Origin: Aphrophora alni
Lineage: Eukaryota; Arthropoda; Insecta; Hemiptera; Aphrophoridae
Length of the DNA: 64,000 bases
Direction: 5' to 3'
NCBI GenBank assembly: GCA_963513935.1
Contig: OY740773.1
Span: 101,045,291-101,109,290, forward strand
A program made the translations under genes and the position numbers. Positions 33,590-45,400 of this stretch are shown piece by piece. Positions within the stretch are counted from its first letter, which is position 1; each line of letters begins with the position of its first letter. The notes beneath the pieces were generated by a model. It was not told the origin of the DNA. It ran no database searches and was given only the letters and a program-made list of their open reading frames with translations.

Positions 33590-34560
33590 TTAATAAAAAA
33601 TATTAATTTTACACAAAACCTAACTTATAAGACATCATTTTTCTCAGAAAGATGCATAGAATCCATCTATGTAAAAAAATTATTTTTTTTTGTAACGGTT
33701 TTGGAGTAAGTATTTTACATCTCAAAAACGACGTTATCATTTTTCAAGAAAAAGCTGATTCATCCAAAATCAAAAGCTTACCACCTTTTTCTAAGATATA
33801 CAAAAGTTTTGTGTACTATTTGTGAATATATTTAGGAAAAAAAAGAAAAAAAATTGTTATATTTTTAAAATTTAAAAAAATATTTTACGTAAAAACTGAA
33901 TTTTCTCTTTATTTTTTCAAAAAAACATTAAAAATAGTAAAATATATTTTATACAGAACTTCTATAAGTCATTATATTCAGAAAGGTGCATAGATTTTAG
34001 GTGTGTAGTGAAAAAAAAAGTTAGATGTAAAACATTTGTAGTTTTTATGTAAAATAACCAAAAATCGGAAAGTAGCGTAGGCAAGAATTTCACAGAAATG
34101 GTAATGTACACCATAATAAAAAAAATTTTGGAATTTTTTCAACTATAAAAACAGGTTTGTAATATATTTGTGAACATATTTAGAAGGGGAAAAAAAACAT
34201 TTGTTACATTTTCAAAAAAAAATTATCATTTTTTTAAAAAAAGGTAACTTTATTCTTTTCTTTTCAAAAATTTACCAAAAATAGTAATATGTATGGAAAA
34301 CACAAATTCTATATATTATTATATTTAAAAAGGTGCATATAATTTAGCTGTCTAGTGGAAAAAAAGTTAGATGTAAAACATTTGGAGTTTATATGTGAAA
34401 TACCAAAAAATCCGAGAGTAACGCAGGCAAGAATTTCACAGAAATGGTAATGTAAATCCTACAAAATTTTTTTTTTAATATTTTCAACAGTTACTACATA
34501 TTTGTGACATATTTGTGGATAAAAGTTGCTAAAAAGAAAAATCAATTTTGAAAATTTTCA
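33590..34560. repeat. Tandem array of about 340-bp units, roughly 2.8 copies
   Basis: The anchor GCATAGA/GCATATA falls at 33654, 33988 and 34335. Each unit also has a TTAGATGTAAAAC-like block, a GGAGTAAG/GGAGTTTA block and, in the last two, GCAAGAATTTCACAGAAATG. The same unit forms the arms of the foldback element at 29657-30680. Confidence 0.85.
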
Positions 34561-34639
34561 TTAGACATGGGTCATTTATGATAAAAATCTACCTTCACAA
34601 TAGCCTAGAAGTTGAGGTTAGGGCTGTGAAAAAAAAACC

Positions 34640-34935
34640 AAAAATATGAAATATCACTAATAAATACACTCTACAAACATTGACACATTTATTATAAGTT
34701 GTATATACATTTATATATTATGTACTGTATATACATATTATAATAAATAAATGGTTTCTTGAAACTAAAAGTTCCAAAAGCAAATCTAGAACTAGGCCTG
34801 AATAGTACTAGATTTGGCTAGAATAGGCCGAAAATATGAATTATCACTCATAACTACACTCTACAAACATTGACACATTTATTTTAAGTTGTATAAACAA
34901 ATTATAATAAAAAAATCACTTCATGAAACTTATAT
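34640..34935. repeat. 190-bp direct duplication
   Basis: CACTCTACAAACATTGACAC occurs at 34667 and 34857 with matching flanks (ATATCACTAATAAATA and TTATCACTCATAACTA upstream, AAGTTGTATA downstream). Confidence 0.85.
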
Positions 34936-36334
34936 TCACTATAAAAACACAAAGCTATTACACTTTGAAATTTCCACATCGGCAAAAATCTTGCGAGATC
35001 GAAGTAACAAATTTGAGGTTATTCTTGGTTTTATAAAGTACCACAGCCTTTGTATTTTTCCTTGTACAGATGTGTTTCAAATACAAGGTTAAACATTGAA
35101 ATCTCCTCTTCACAGTTATATCAAAAACGACAAGATTGTATAAAAATAAAGATCGGATTCTTCAAGACTGTCTAGACACTGAATATCGCAAACCGGTCTG
35201 AAAGTTCAGATGATCATTTCCTAGAATGGATATAACTCGTAAACTATATAAATTAGGATGATTTCGTCTTCATAGTTCAAAAGAGGAAGAAAAATACTAT
35301 ATAATATTGTCAACTTGTAACATTTGGACAAGTTTTACCATTTCGAAAAAATATATGAACATATAGGTGATATTTTCTATATAAAACTCGCCGCGAGAAA
35401 CTGTCGCAATCTAGCGCTAACAAGGTAAACTTCAGTCTAGTCTTATTTCTCTACTACATGCTATATAAAATTTTCTAAACTTGGTTATGAAAGATTAAAA
35501 AATTACATTTTCAATGGTATAGAATACATTTCGATAATATAATATCTACTAGGATAAAAGTTGAATTGCAAAAAATGTAATTTTTAGCGTGTAAAAAGGA
35601 GTTAAAATACTTGATTTTGTTTAATTTTTATATAATAAAAACTATTTCACCTAGAAACAAATGAAAACCACAGATTGGATGAGAAAGAAACGATCTATGG
35701 AACAGTGTTATGTTTGATCAATTTGACAGAAATGTCAAATTAAGAATATTAGACAAACATGACGTTAGTTTTGTTTACAAATTGTTACCGCAAATATTTG
35801 ACGTTACACATCAAAAATACGTGAAATTCAGCAATTTTTGGAATATTATTTATAACTTTTGTGGTATTTTTTTTGCATGATTATGTATCTACGGATAATT
35901 AGCTTTCCAACACTATTTTTTTTGTTGCAATAGGACGATTCTAAGTGGGCGAAATGTTGAATTGCAAAATATGTGTTTTATAGCCATCCTGTCCGGAGAA
36001 TGGGTACGGTTTTGGGCCTTTAACAGTTGGAGGGTTAAGATTACCCACACTTTCGAAAATACACCCTGTATATAAATAAATGAGTTACGTGACACACCAC
36101 CCCATAGAATGCCTACTTCCTGCTGGACGGTTTTTCACTTTCTTAATGTGTGGTTAGCATATTCAGTTCCCACCGTCGTAATTCTAACATTTGCAACTAG
36201 CAATCGTAACTCTCCATATTCCTGTGATGCTTCATCAACACTATAACTTATTACACCATCCTGCGTAATATTAAAAACCTGCAGCTCTCACACATCAATC
36301 TAAAGCAATAGACCAATTGGGAACACAGGAAAAT

Positions 36335-36740
36335 TAATTTCAAATAAAACGTACAAAAAAACTTTGTTAAAAATATATAAATAAACATTTAAACGCCTAC
36401 ACTGAATAATTTAAAAGTAAAATTAGCAAATAAACAAACCGTAAATATTTTAAACTGTCCCTCTCTAAATTAGCATAAGCTTTTGTTACTTTACTTGAAC
36501 AGAATACATTTCACCGATACTTTCAGTTTTTATGACCTCGTGAAACGACCTGCCTCTTTCAATGTTCAGCTTACCCCTCCAAAACACTTTCATTGAAAAT
36601 ATTTTCCCGAGCGGTTTCTGTTTCACTTAAAATCGACAAGGTAACTGCTAAACATAAGTAATCGCACATAAAATATATTGCTCAGTGACAGTAGAAAATG
36701 AAAAGAAGCCGAGAGGTAATCTTTCATAAAAGCCAGAAGA
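36335..36740 (+). repeat. Dispersed repeat family G, copy 3
   Basis: See copies at 1390-1800 (minus) and 28440-28835. This copy lies 300 bp beyond the piggyBac-like element. Confidence 0.85.
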
Positions 36741-36744
36741 GATT

Positions 36745-37770
36745 TAACAAGAGAGTTTGTGATTTTTTTTTTATAGTTTATTTATTTATAATTCGTTTAA
36801 ATTCGTTTCATATAAAATTAGTTTAGTTATCATTGAATAAAGTTATAATGTATTTATTCGTTTTTTATAATATTCAAAACTGCTTTAAAAATTGAATATG
36901 GACATTAACCGGTGGACATTAACCTACCGACTTTCTGATTACCAAAATTATCCAATGAATCGTAAAACCCATACAATACACAAAATTGTTACCTCTAGAC
37001 CCTTTGCTAACTCTTGTTCTCCTTCAATTGTACCGCTGACTATTCAAGGATTAGTGGTTTCATTTCATGATCTTTTCTTCTTTTATGTCATACGGTAATG
37101 AAATTATAAATTACCGAGATGTTCCTCATCTTTAAACAATAAGGCAATAAAAATGTAATTTCCTTATATTTTCTACAAACAAGAGAGTAGAATATTGTTT
37201 AAATGTCAATTTAACGTTTACCGGTGGTTCAAGTGACAGTTTATTACAGTTTCAACTCAGTTTTCACACATCAACACGTGTAATGCATTTAAAACTAGGA
37301 AACTTTGAAACAAAACTTCCTTTACTCGTAATCGTATTTAATAAACTGAAAACTTTAAAATTACATTTTGAAAATGTAGGTCGCACGTGTTTATAAAAGT
37401 ACTCAAGTTGTAATGTGTATGTACGTGTACACGTTTGACCTAGGTACGTGCACTTGATCATGTGATATCTCATGGGATATTTACTATCTGATTTATGATT
37501 ATTAACAGCAAGAACAGTTTTCTTTATACAACATGAATGGAAGTCCGGTTGCTCGGTAGTACCTCAGCCACTATTCAAGTTTTCCTTCTCAATCAAATGA
37601 GAAGAGGACAGGATTGTTTTATCTTAGAACAAAGCGAAACGAAGTAGGAATCAACAATTTGTAGTCGGTTGACTTTACGTTCCATTCTTCAGGGACTTGG
37701 AACAGTAGATTTGATTGAATTGAGAGGTTGAAGGACCACTGTCTATTGTTCAAATAATCCTCTAAATTCT
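36745..37770. other. Intergenic AT-rich sequence, nothing recognised
   Basis: Frames of 68-69 residues at 36892-37098 (plus) and 37264-37473 (minus) show no known motif. Confidence 0.45.
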
Positions 37771-37779
37771 AGTCCTATT

Positions 37780-38340
37780 GAAAAGTCCACTCTCCGAGTT
37801 TACAGTCCCCACACTAGTTTGTCAAACGAATTTCACCAGGAGTATGGAAAACAAACACCCAATGCCTCTTGCTAGGAAGAGATTCACAATCATAGAATAT
37901 GTGGCCTACGGTTTCCTCATTCAACTCTCATAGTCAACACACTGTTTCCCCGTGTTATAGTACTGTCCTACAAAAGTGTACCCTCAGACCAGAGTTTCCC
38001 GTAATACGTCCAGTGATTCCCCCAAGTTTATCTCTGTCCAAGATCAGTTCTGTCCCTCCAAGTCCACCTAAAGGAACCTTTCTCTATTCATAGTATGAGA
38101 CGATACTATCTTTGCTGGTATTGTCTAAAAATCAACCTATTAATAACTGTCCTAGCCAGATGCACAAATATCATTACTACTTCTGGATTTTATCGGAAGC
38201 CACTTTGCCACTGCCTCTTCTCTTTTCAGTTTGGATTTTGCGCTTCTGAAAGACGATTGTACTCCTTTCTAATATTGAGATGTTCGACCCCATTTCCCAC
38301 TTTTTCAATCACACGTCAGTCCTTCAAGAGTCCCTAAATC
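37780..38340 (-). pseudogene. R1-like LINE C-terminal remnant (minus)
   Basis: Minus-strand frames give LDRDKLGGITGRITGNSGLR (about 37985-38042) and NEETVGHIFYDCESLPSKRH (about 37868-37925). This is the linker and zinc-knuckle region, (L/I)TG-hxTGHCxLR then EETxxHhhxxCxxL, that closes the ORF of many R1/jockey-group LINEs in insects. Stops and frame changes are frequent. Upstream sequence to about 38590 is less AT-rich and may belong to the same element, including a 66-residue minus frame at 38305-38505. The true boundaries are unknown. A plus-strand homologue is at 47560-48140. Confidence 0.6.
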
Positions 38341-38599
38341 TTGCTGATATGATAGGGAATCGGGCTCTGCGGAGTTAGTTATAATCCCAATTTCCTCCAC
38401 ATTCATTTTTTTGTCACTCCCCGGGTTGTCTTTTGCAAGTTCCCTAACTTTGGCTTTGATAGCTAGGGAAATAAACGGTCCATTCATGCAGAGCCTCGCG
38501 TGCATAGGTAAGATTAATTGAAACTGGAGGTTTCCTGGTATTCAGTCCGCAAATTGCGGCTAAACTCCCGCTTAGTCACGCTGCCTGGGACATAGAACA

Positions 38600-39460
38600 G
38601 TTCTAACATCGGAAAACTTAAAGCGGACATAAATATATTTGTTGCTAGTTTCCTTTTCTTTACAATTAATTCACGTTATATTATAGACTGTATAAAGAAT
38701 AAAACATATCTATTAAATCTGCTACTAAAGTTTAACATATCGTCGAAATTAAAACGGGATCAACCTCTGAACATCTAACCCGCAGATAAAGGGAATGCCA
38801 TGATTATCTTTGATGTCAAAAACAAACTTTCTGACTCACTGAATGCTGATAAATACAATCATAATACTTTCATTAACTCCGAATCATTCTAAAACTTCCA
38901 AAGTTGTGTTGCTTAAAATCTACAAAGCTAATGTCTCTGTCACACCTATTGTTGGTTCTCGGCATCACCATACAAGCAAATTATCTACATACCTTCTTCG
39001 TATATTAAAACCTTTAGTAGATATAAACTTTTGTTCAAAACTCTAAACATTTCATGGAATGATAAAGATAAATAACGATGAAAAGTTAATTAGCTTCTCA
39101 TCTTTTTTTAAATCTTTGTAATCTCTTAAAAATCTTAAAGAAAAACTAACCTGTCTATAAACGTTACCATGGATCTCCTTATATTATGCACAAAGTGTAT
39201 TGAGTTCCAATTATACATTAGGATAGATATATCGTCAAGATAAGGGTATGATAATGGGAACTCCTATTTATTCCAATACCTTTATGAAAACATTCGAGAA
39301 GAAAAGAGTCATCTAATAGCCTAAGACCATGTTAGAAACTATAACTACAACAAGTAACTTAAGAAAGGAATCCAGATAAAACTAAGAATAAGCTGTTAAA
39401 ATAACTTAGAGTATACACAAACATTATCAGGAAAAAAACATAACACAAGGAATGGCAAAC
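38600..39460. other. Intergenic AT-rich sequence, nothing recognised
   Basis: A 67-residue plus frame (38843-39046) has no recognised motif. Confidence 0.45.
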
Positions 39461-39464
39461 CATA

Positions 39465-39732
39465 TATCGTAAAAACCGTTAGGTAATTACGCCGTTGGCA
39501 CACAGTTCCTGTTTATTTAGTTAACAAGTGTACATTTTCAGTTGAACTTTGTGCTTATGGTTGCTTGTGTTGTGTCTTGTAAAATTTTCTGATCTTTTAT
39601 ATATAGTCTTACTTATTTTAGGCACGCGCGCTTAGGTTTAGACCTGTGTTTCTCTTTTATATTACAAGTTTTAGTTTCCAACATGCTTGTAGGCTTTTTC
39701 ACATTTATATCCTACATTTATGACTATATACA
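39465..39732 (+). repeat. Dispersed repeat family N, copy 2
   Basis: AAACCGTTAGGTAATTACGC with CCGTTGG matches the start at 13441. It runs into the H2 motif at 39733, which suggests that H2 is the 3' part of this family. Confidence 0.55.
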
Positions 39733-39800
39733 TGTAGTTGATTTGCACTCTCGGAACGCCGCGTGTTAATTGTTAAATAAACAAATGATGGCAAATGTCC
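39733..39800 (+). repeat. H2 hairpin motif, copy 3
   Basis: GTAGTTGATTTGCACTCTCG, then GAACGCCGCG, then the ATGATGGCAAATGTCC block shared with the 57-kb copy. GAAAC has changed to GGAAC and the left arm is shortened. Confidence 0.7.
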
Positions 39801-39874
39801 CAATAAACTGTGTCAATGCATCATTATCCAATAGTTTTAAAACGAAAATATTTATTGGTTTTAAAAACTAAATA

Positions 39875-39878
<4 letters not shown>

Positions 39879-39932
<54 letters not shown>
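39879..39932. repeat. (TA)n microsatellite
   Basis: A pure TA run of about 27 units. Confidence 0.97.
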
Positions 39933-39935
<3 letters not shown>

Positions 39936-40284
39936 AAATATAAAATCTAAACAATCTGTGTTTATATTGTAAATAAACGCCACACCGAATAAATAATCTA
40001 TGTTCTTATAGACTGAATAAATAAATTCAGTCATTCATGATGAAATTGGAGAAAAAAGAGGACTAATACAAAATAAAACAACATAACTTACCAAATTGTA
40101 AACATAGGTTTCTCTCGGTTATAAATATGAAGTGAGAATACTAAGGCCTACCTGTTAACAAAAATATAAATAATTAATTAAAAAGCAGAAAATTGTATGG
40201 CTTGTTTAACATCACTAATTTTTTGTCAAATATTAGCTACTATCTTCTAAGAAAAATAACTAGAATACAGATCCTCAAAAAATA

Positions 40285-40365
40285 ACGTTTAACCATCAAA
40301 CGCGTTTCAACGACAACGTAGCCATCCTCAATGATACATCAGCTACAACAATTAAAACTCATTAA
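40285..40365 (-). repeat. H1 hammerhead-like repeat, copy e (minus), core mutated
   Basis: The minus strand reads GUAUCA, UUGAGGA, UGGCUAC, GUUGUCGUU, GAAAC, GCGUU, UGAUGG. Stem I (AUCA/UGAU) and GAAAC are intact, but the invariant first C of CUGANGA is U and helix II has changed, so it should be inactive. Confidence 0.8.
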
Positions 40366-40494
40366 GTTATTACTATTATAAACATTTTTAAAGTTAGTGG
40401 TTGAATCTTGTTACCATATTTGTAATGTGTATAAATTTTGACAAAACAAGTTTCTGATAAACTAAATATAGTAATATATTGTGAATTAAACAGA

Positions 40495-40960
40495 AAATTT
40501 CAGACTCACCCTTCTCCAAAACCAACTAAAGCTAATCGTCACCAAAAGTGACAGTTCAGTGGTTGCCCATCAAAAAATGACAGTTCAGTGGTTGCCCATC
40601 AAAAATGTCAGTTCAGTGGTTGCACATAAAAAAATGACAGTTCAGTGGTTGCCCATCAAAAAATGACAGTTCAGTGGTTTCCCATAAAAAATGACAGTTC
40701 AGTGGTTGCCCATCAAAATATGACAGTTCAGTGGTTGCACATCAAAAAATGACAGTTCAGTGGTTGCCCATCAAAAAAAGACAGTTCAGTGGTTGCACAT
40801 CAAAAAATGACAGTTCAATGGTTGCCCATCAAAAAATGACAGTTCAGTGGTTGCACATCAAAAAATGACAGTTCAGTGGTTGCCCATCAAAAAACGACAG
40901 TTCAGTGGTTGCCCATGAAAAATTACAGTTCAGTGGTTGACTATCAAAAAATTAAAATGA
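40495..40960 (+). repeat. Family E copy 4 with an expanded 29-bp array
   Basis: The family start (CTTCTCCAAAACCAACTAAA, GCTAATCGTCACCAAAAGTG) leads into 14 tandem copies of a 28-30-bp unit (GACAGTTCAGTGGTTGCCC plus ATCAAAAAAT) from about 40547 to 40960. Other family members have one such unit (for example 20650 and 45345), so the array expanded locally. All units are variants of one sequence with no unique spacers, so this is not CRISPR. Confidence 0.9.
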
Positions 40961-40964
40961 ACAA

Positions 40965-41265
40965 GAGCACTAACGTATGACCAGAGTTTAATCAAATTTA
41001 GTATTTGGGAATATTTTTGCCATTTCTTGGGATATCTTTTTCATATTTTTTAAAATAAAAAATTGGTTGTAGCTGTCATTAAAAAAAAGATTTCTCAATT
41101 TAAAACAAAATTACAATAGAAAACCAACCTTAACCTCCTTCATTAGAAATGCGATTTCAATCAAATAAGACGCATCTTGAGGACAAGCAAAGCAAGTTTA
41201 GGTCCTTATTTAAACTTTTTTTTTAAAGACGGAGTCTATAGCCCATTTCTCTTTATTATTGACAA
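40965..41265. other. Family E interior, partly recognisable
   Basis: The block around 41150-41215 (CATCTTGAGGACAAGCAAAG, CAAGTTTAGGTCC) is the reverse of the AAACTTGCTTCGCTT block near 20730. The rest is AT-rich. Confidence 0.5.
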
Positions 41266-41269
41266 CCAA

Positions 41270-41405
41270 CTATTGAAATTAAATTTCGTGATGATTATTA
41301 GTTTTGGTTTGGGTTTATATACAATGGTTTTATAAAGGTTTGGTTTTGGGTGTGGGTAGGTGAGAAAGTTTGTGCAAGGTTTAATTGTGTTTTGGTGTAC
41401 ATTTA
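41270..41405 (-). repeat. Dispersed repeat family E, copy 5 (minus)
   Basis: CGTGATGATTATTAGTTTTG, GGTTTGGTTTTGGGTGTGGG and TAGGTGAGAAAGTTTGTGCA are the complement of the family E start. With copy 4 it forms an inverted pair (about 40495-41405), so family E itself may be a foldback element. Confidence 0.65.
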
Positions 41406-41409
41406 TTTA

Positions 41410-42285
41410 ATCTAACCTATTGACTTGTTGCATGCAATTTTATTGTCACGCATACGGAACATGAATATTTATTTGCATCTTTGATTTACCTATGATATTA
41501 AATACGACATAAATGTATTAAATTCATAATTCAACAGAAAACTACTATAACAAATACATATAACTAACGATTTTATATTTGAACAAAATACAGTTTGATC
41601 ATTCTATCATTGTTATCTCGAAAGCTATTGATCCTATGAAAAAACTTTAAATGGGAGATTTTCGTTTCATTATTTTTTCAAGGAATTTAAAAACAACTTT
41701 TGAAAACATTGAAAAATTGCAGCCATTTTCCAGTATGGCAGCTAACTTTAAATCTTATGTTGGTGTTATAAGATTATAGACCAAATTTTAATACTTTTTT
41801 ATTCTTGGGTATTTTTTTTATAAATTAATTATTTTTCGGAGTTATACATTTTATACAATTTGAAGTTTGTTGCATTTTTTGGGAGACGATTTTCCCTATT
41901 TGTCATTGTTGAATCATGTAAAAAATTTAATTAAGCGTAGGAAGTATTAATAACAAATTTAAATAACTAAACAGATAAATTCTAGCTCAAATCTACTGTA
42001 ATTTTAAATGAAATGTTAGGAATTAAATACTTCATAATTAATAAACACCCTATATCTATGCACAAATAGTCAATAAACGAATGCAATACAATCATATGAC
42101 GTTCCAATTCCGCTATTTACCCATCTGACGAGTGATATCCAGATGCTAAAAGTTTAATGTCATATCCAGGGGTCTTAATTTTACTTGAGCTATGAAATGT
42201 TAATGAATCGCTTCTGCAACGTTTCACAATTTACGAGTGCTTCTCTTGTTTAGAATATTTTGTGAAAATATAACGTACTTGAAAT
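41410..42285. other. Intergenic AT-rich sequence, one repeat fragment
   Basis: The fragment GCAGCCATTTTCCAGTATGG at 41720-41760 belongs with similar fragments at 21050, 21855 and 23955. Nothing else is recognised. Confidence 0.45.
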
Positions 42286-42289
42286 ATTC

Positions 42290-43115
42290 CAGGTAGGGGA
42301 GAGATCGCGTAATATTTCAGAGACCAGAATAATTATGTAAAATTTAAACAAATCAGATTTTCAGCTTCTCGCATATTTGTTACTTTGCTGACGTTGCAAC
42401 TGTCAATTTCACCCTTTAAAAAAATTAAAATCCATTCAGTCCTCCCCTCACATATCCATACTCTCAGTTTCATCTCACGTGTACCACTCAAACATAGACT
42501 CTTCCTCCAATTCTCCCACCTATTGGTTTCCAATCTTAACTATTTTTAGTTAAATTTTATTCTTACCACCACTTTTAAAGCCTTGTAAATCTTCTGCTTT
42601 TTTATGGATGTGACTTGGCCTATATTAAATACAGAATAACAAGAAACATAAACAATTGTATTGAATGCAAATACAAAATTTAATCTTGTTATTTTAGGTC
42701 AAATAATATATTGAATTTATCGATTTTTAATTTTAGTTGTACCGGTGTCGTTTTTTTGTAATATCGATCATAATTTGGCCAATTTTTATCATAGAACATA
42801 AGGTAAGGATTCAAAATAAAGGCAATTAAATAGTCAAAGAGATGAACGTTTGTATTTTGATAAGACGTATGGTTATCAACGACTTAAAGTCGTAAAAGGG
42901 GGAAGACTTTATAATAATTAAGCGTCCAGATTATTATTGTCAAAATTAAACAAGTCAGATATTTTACCTTCTCACAAATACATTATTATTGACTATTTTA
43001 CTGACGTTACAACCGACAACTTGGGTTTCAGCTTTTTTCAAAAATCTACACCGCCCTCCTTCTCCATCCTCTCAGTCTTATCTTTGGTATAGCACCTACA
43101 ACATCATCTCTTTTT
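42290..43115. repeat. Two diverged direct repeats about 600 bp apart
   Basis: The copy at about 42290-42510 and the copy at about 42890-43115 share AAATTTAAACAAATCAGAT/AAATTAAACAAGTCAGAT, CTTCTCGCA/CTTCTCACA, TGACGTTGCAAC/TGACGTTACAAC, and a CCCTCCTTCTCC-like, C-rich end. The 66- and 79-residue frames inside are on opposite strands and not conserved. Confidence 0.65.
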
Positions 43116-43249
43116 TTGTGCTCTTAACGTTAACATTACAATTTAACCAGGGTCTACATTTCGAACTGATATGGCCCATGCGCATTTCGAGATCTAAATC
43201 ACTTCCCCTAGCTAATATGAAACTTTAAACCCGCGCTATTTTAGCTAGG

Positions 43250-43410
43250 GTTAAATATTTGAGGTCTGGTTTGCGACATTGTGTTTTACTCATAAAGGCT
43301 TTTAATTGGATGTACAACTCGACCTATGCTCTCATTTAAGATTTCCTACTTACCCCTTGTGGGCTGTCCCCCTGGAAAGGTAGCGATCCACTGAATACGT
43401 ACTAAAATAT
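43250..43410 (-). repeat. Partial arm of foldback family F
   Basis: GGTCTGGTTTGCGACATTGT, the GGCTTTTAATTGGATGTACA block and CGACCTATGCTCTCATTTA match the right arm of the family F elements. Confidence 0.7.
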
Positions 43411-43650
43411 GTTTCGTTGTCCATTAACAATGTGCAAAGCTTTGTTATGGTTTAAAAAAGTATTAAGCCGTCCCGCGGTATTAATAGATATTAAAATATT
43501 AGACGCGGTATATACAAAGCACAGCAAGAATCAAACAAACAAAATAAACTAACAAATAACAGTATAAAATAAATAAAGAATATTCTGTTATAACGCAAGA
43601 CGTATAGAAAATTATAGTACGACCGTTCTTTAAATATAATAAAAACAAAG

Positions 43651-43656
<6 letters not shown>

Positions 43657-43732
<76 letters not shown>

Positions 43733-43737
43733 CACAC

Positions 43738-43786
<49 letters not shown>

Positions 43787-43806
43787 TACACACACACACA
43801 CACACT
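43657..43806. repeat. Compound microsatellite (TA)n-(CT)n-(CA)n
   Basis: (TA)n at 43657-43730, (CT)n at 43740-43769, and (CA)n at 43769-43806 with one TA interruption. The minus-strand frames of 100 and 104 residues (MCVCVC...RERE...YIYI) are translations of these repeats, not genes. Confidence 0.97.
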
Positions 43807-43809
43807 CAA

Positions 43810-44090
43810 TGGAGGAACTAGGTACCCCATATAACCGTATCCAGTGTCGGGGTTATCATCATGAGAATGGAGCAGGCGCTTTGGGAAAAGAATTTCACAT
43901 ATATTTTCTTTCATAAGGTTAAGAAATATATTATAATTATAACATTTAACCTTTCAGTAACCCGAGAAAAACATGAATCTCCAGTTACAACTATATTTGT
44001 TTGTATCTGAAGGTACTACAGAATAAATAATAATAGTCTAATAGAAAAATAATTTTAGCCGTTTAAAATACCGTAAAAAAAATCTGACAA
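43810..44090. other. Intergenic sequence, nothing recognised
   Basis: No supported feature. Confidence 0.5.
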
Positions 44091-44094
44091 TTAA

Positions 44095-44550
44095 TAAGAA
44101 AGAAATTAAATTTCTTAGATAATATTATTCTCTTTAAATTAATAAAATTATAAATTTAGTTATGTAGGTTAGAACAACATTAAAATGAATAAAACAATTA
44201 TTCTTAAGGGCTTTAAATCCAAGCTGCAACCACAGTATACTGGATCTTAATTTAATTATATCCTCTTCTAGAAAAACACTCGGTTCATTTATTCCGGCTT
44301 GACGGAATAAACTGTAAAACACAAGGGAAATATTTTCTTTTGTGTGACAAAGAAAGTCTTTTAATTGTTTGAATCAGGGAGAGCAGAGCTAATATTATTG
44401 CAGAGGTTGATTAAATAAAGGGTTGGAGTGGTTTCTAGATCACTTAACATTAGCTTCACAAATTAGTCGATAGAGTGCATCAAAGTCAAATGCAGATATT
44501 GTGTTTCGTGGTGTTAATACTGACTAATTATTTCCTCAATAATGTTCATG
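44095..44550 (-). repeat. Dispersed repeat family L, copy 2 (minus)
   Basis: Reverse complement of 5680-6190. It directly adjoins foldback family F at 44570. Confidence 0.8.
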
Positions 44551-44569
44551 AGCCTGGAAGACAGTATAC

Positions 44570-45255
44570 AGGGTGAGTTTTAACTCCATTCTTCCCCCTA
44601 GTTTTTTATATGGTTCAAGTTAGAAAATTGAAACGCCGCAATATCCGTATTGGACCTAAATACCTTGATTTTTATGAGCTTACTGACTGTCTAACTCTAA
44701 TGGGGGACAGCATAGGAAGTCAGAAGAAAATCTTATATGAGAGCATAGGTCGATATGTACATCAAATTAAAGGTCTTTATTAGTAGAGCAGAGTGCTGCA
44801 AACCGGATCTCAAAAGGTTCATTCTATCGAAAATGACGGGGTTTTAAAGTTTACAAAAGAACTGCTTTTTACCACCCTTTTTTTTAAAGATTACTCCAGA
44901 AGTTAATCATATAAGCTGTTAGACACTTGAAAGAACTATTGTTGGTGGTGTTAAAACATATTTAGAGGATCACCGAAAGTCCAAGATCTAAGAGTCATCT
45001 AAATATTTTAATAAGAAGAGGGTCATGTCGTTTAACACCGCCTTTTTACGTTAAAAATAGTTCAATTTGATTTAAAAATATTAATTTATTTTCTAAAAAG
45101 ATTGTGGTCCATTATTTTCATTTTAACAACATTTCCGCTTATGATATTATAAACTGCTTTCCAGTTTAAAAAAAAAATGGAGAAATTTAGAACTTTTACT
45201 TGCGATATTAGAGATTTTATTGAAAGATAGTCTAATAAATTTAAGATATAAATAC
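44570..45255 (+). repeat. Foldback family F, left arm and centre
   Basis: Starts with TATACAGGGTGAGTTTTAAC and follows the left arm and central part of 26144-26850. The right arm is missing and family E sequence follows. Confidence 0.8.
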
Positions 45256-45289
45256 AGGTTGATTGTTATGTTAAAGATTATTAATAAGA

Positions 45290-45400
45290 GACAAATTTAT
45301 TCTCAACACAAAATAAAAATGAAGTGTAACTAATCGTCACCAAAGATGTCAGTTCGGTAGTTGTCAATAAAAAAGTGAAAATAAACCATTCTACTGATAA
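45290..45400 (+). repeat. Dispersed repeat family E, copy 6
   Basis: AACTAATCGTCACCAAAGAT, TGTCAGTTCGGTAGTTGTCA and ATAAAAAAGTGAAAATAAACC; a single unit of the motif expanded at 40.5 kb. Confidence 0.7.

Larger units (their letters stand above)
33547..36034. mobile_element. piggyBac-like element, 2.49 kb, degenerate
   Basis: A perfect 13-bp terminal inverted repeat CCCTCCAACTGTT (33547 on plus, ending 36034 on minus) is flanked on both sides by TTAA (33543-33546 and 36035-36038). CCC-start TIRs with a TTAA duplication define the piggyBac superfamily, and the length fits. No intact transposase remains. A minus-strand stretch at about 34960-35110 (a CRCGNFKV end) may be a decayed cysteine-rich C-terminus, with low confidence. 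The interior carries a tandem array of about 340 bp (33590-34560) and a 190-bp direct duplication (34640-34935). Confidence 0.75.

Noticed and set aside
40547..40960. CRISPR-like regular 29-bp repeat array
   Set aside because: There are no unique spacers; units abut directly and the unit is part of a dispersed eukaryotic repeat.
43491..43805. Minus-strand frames of 100 and 104 residues
   Set aside because: Translations of (CA)n, (CT)n and (TA)n microsatellites (VCVC, RERE, YIYI).
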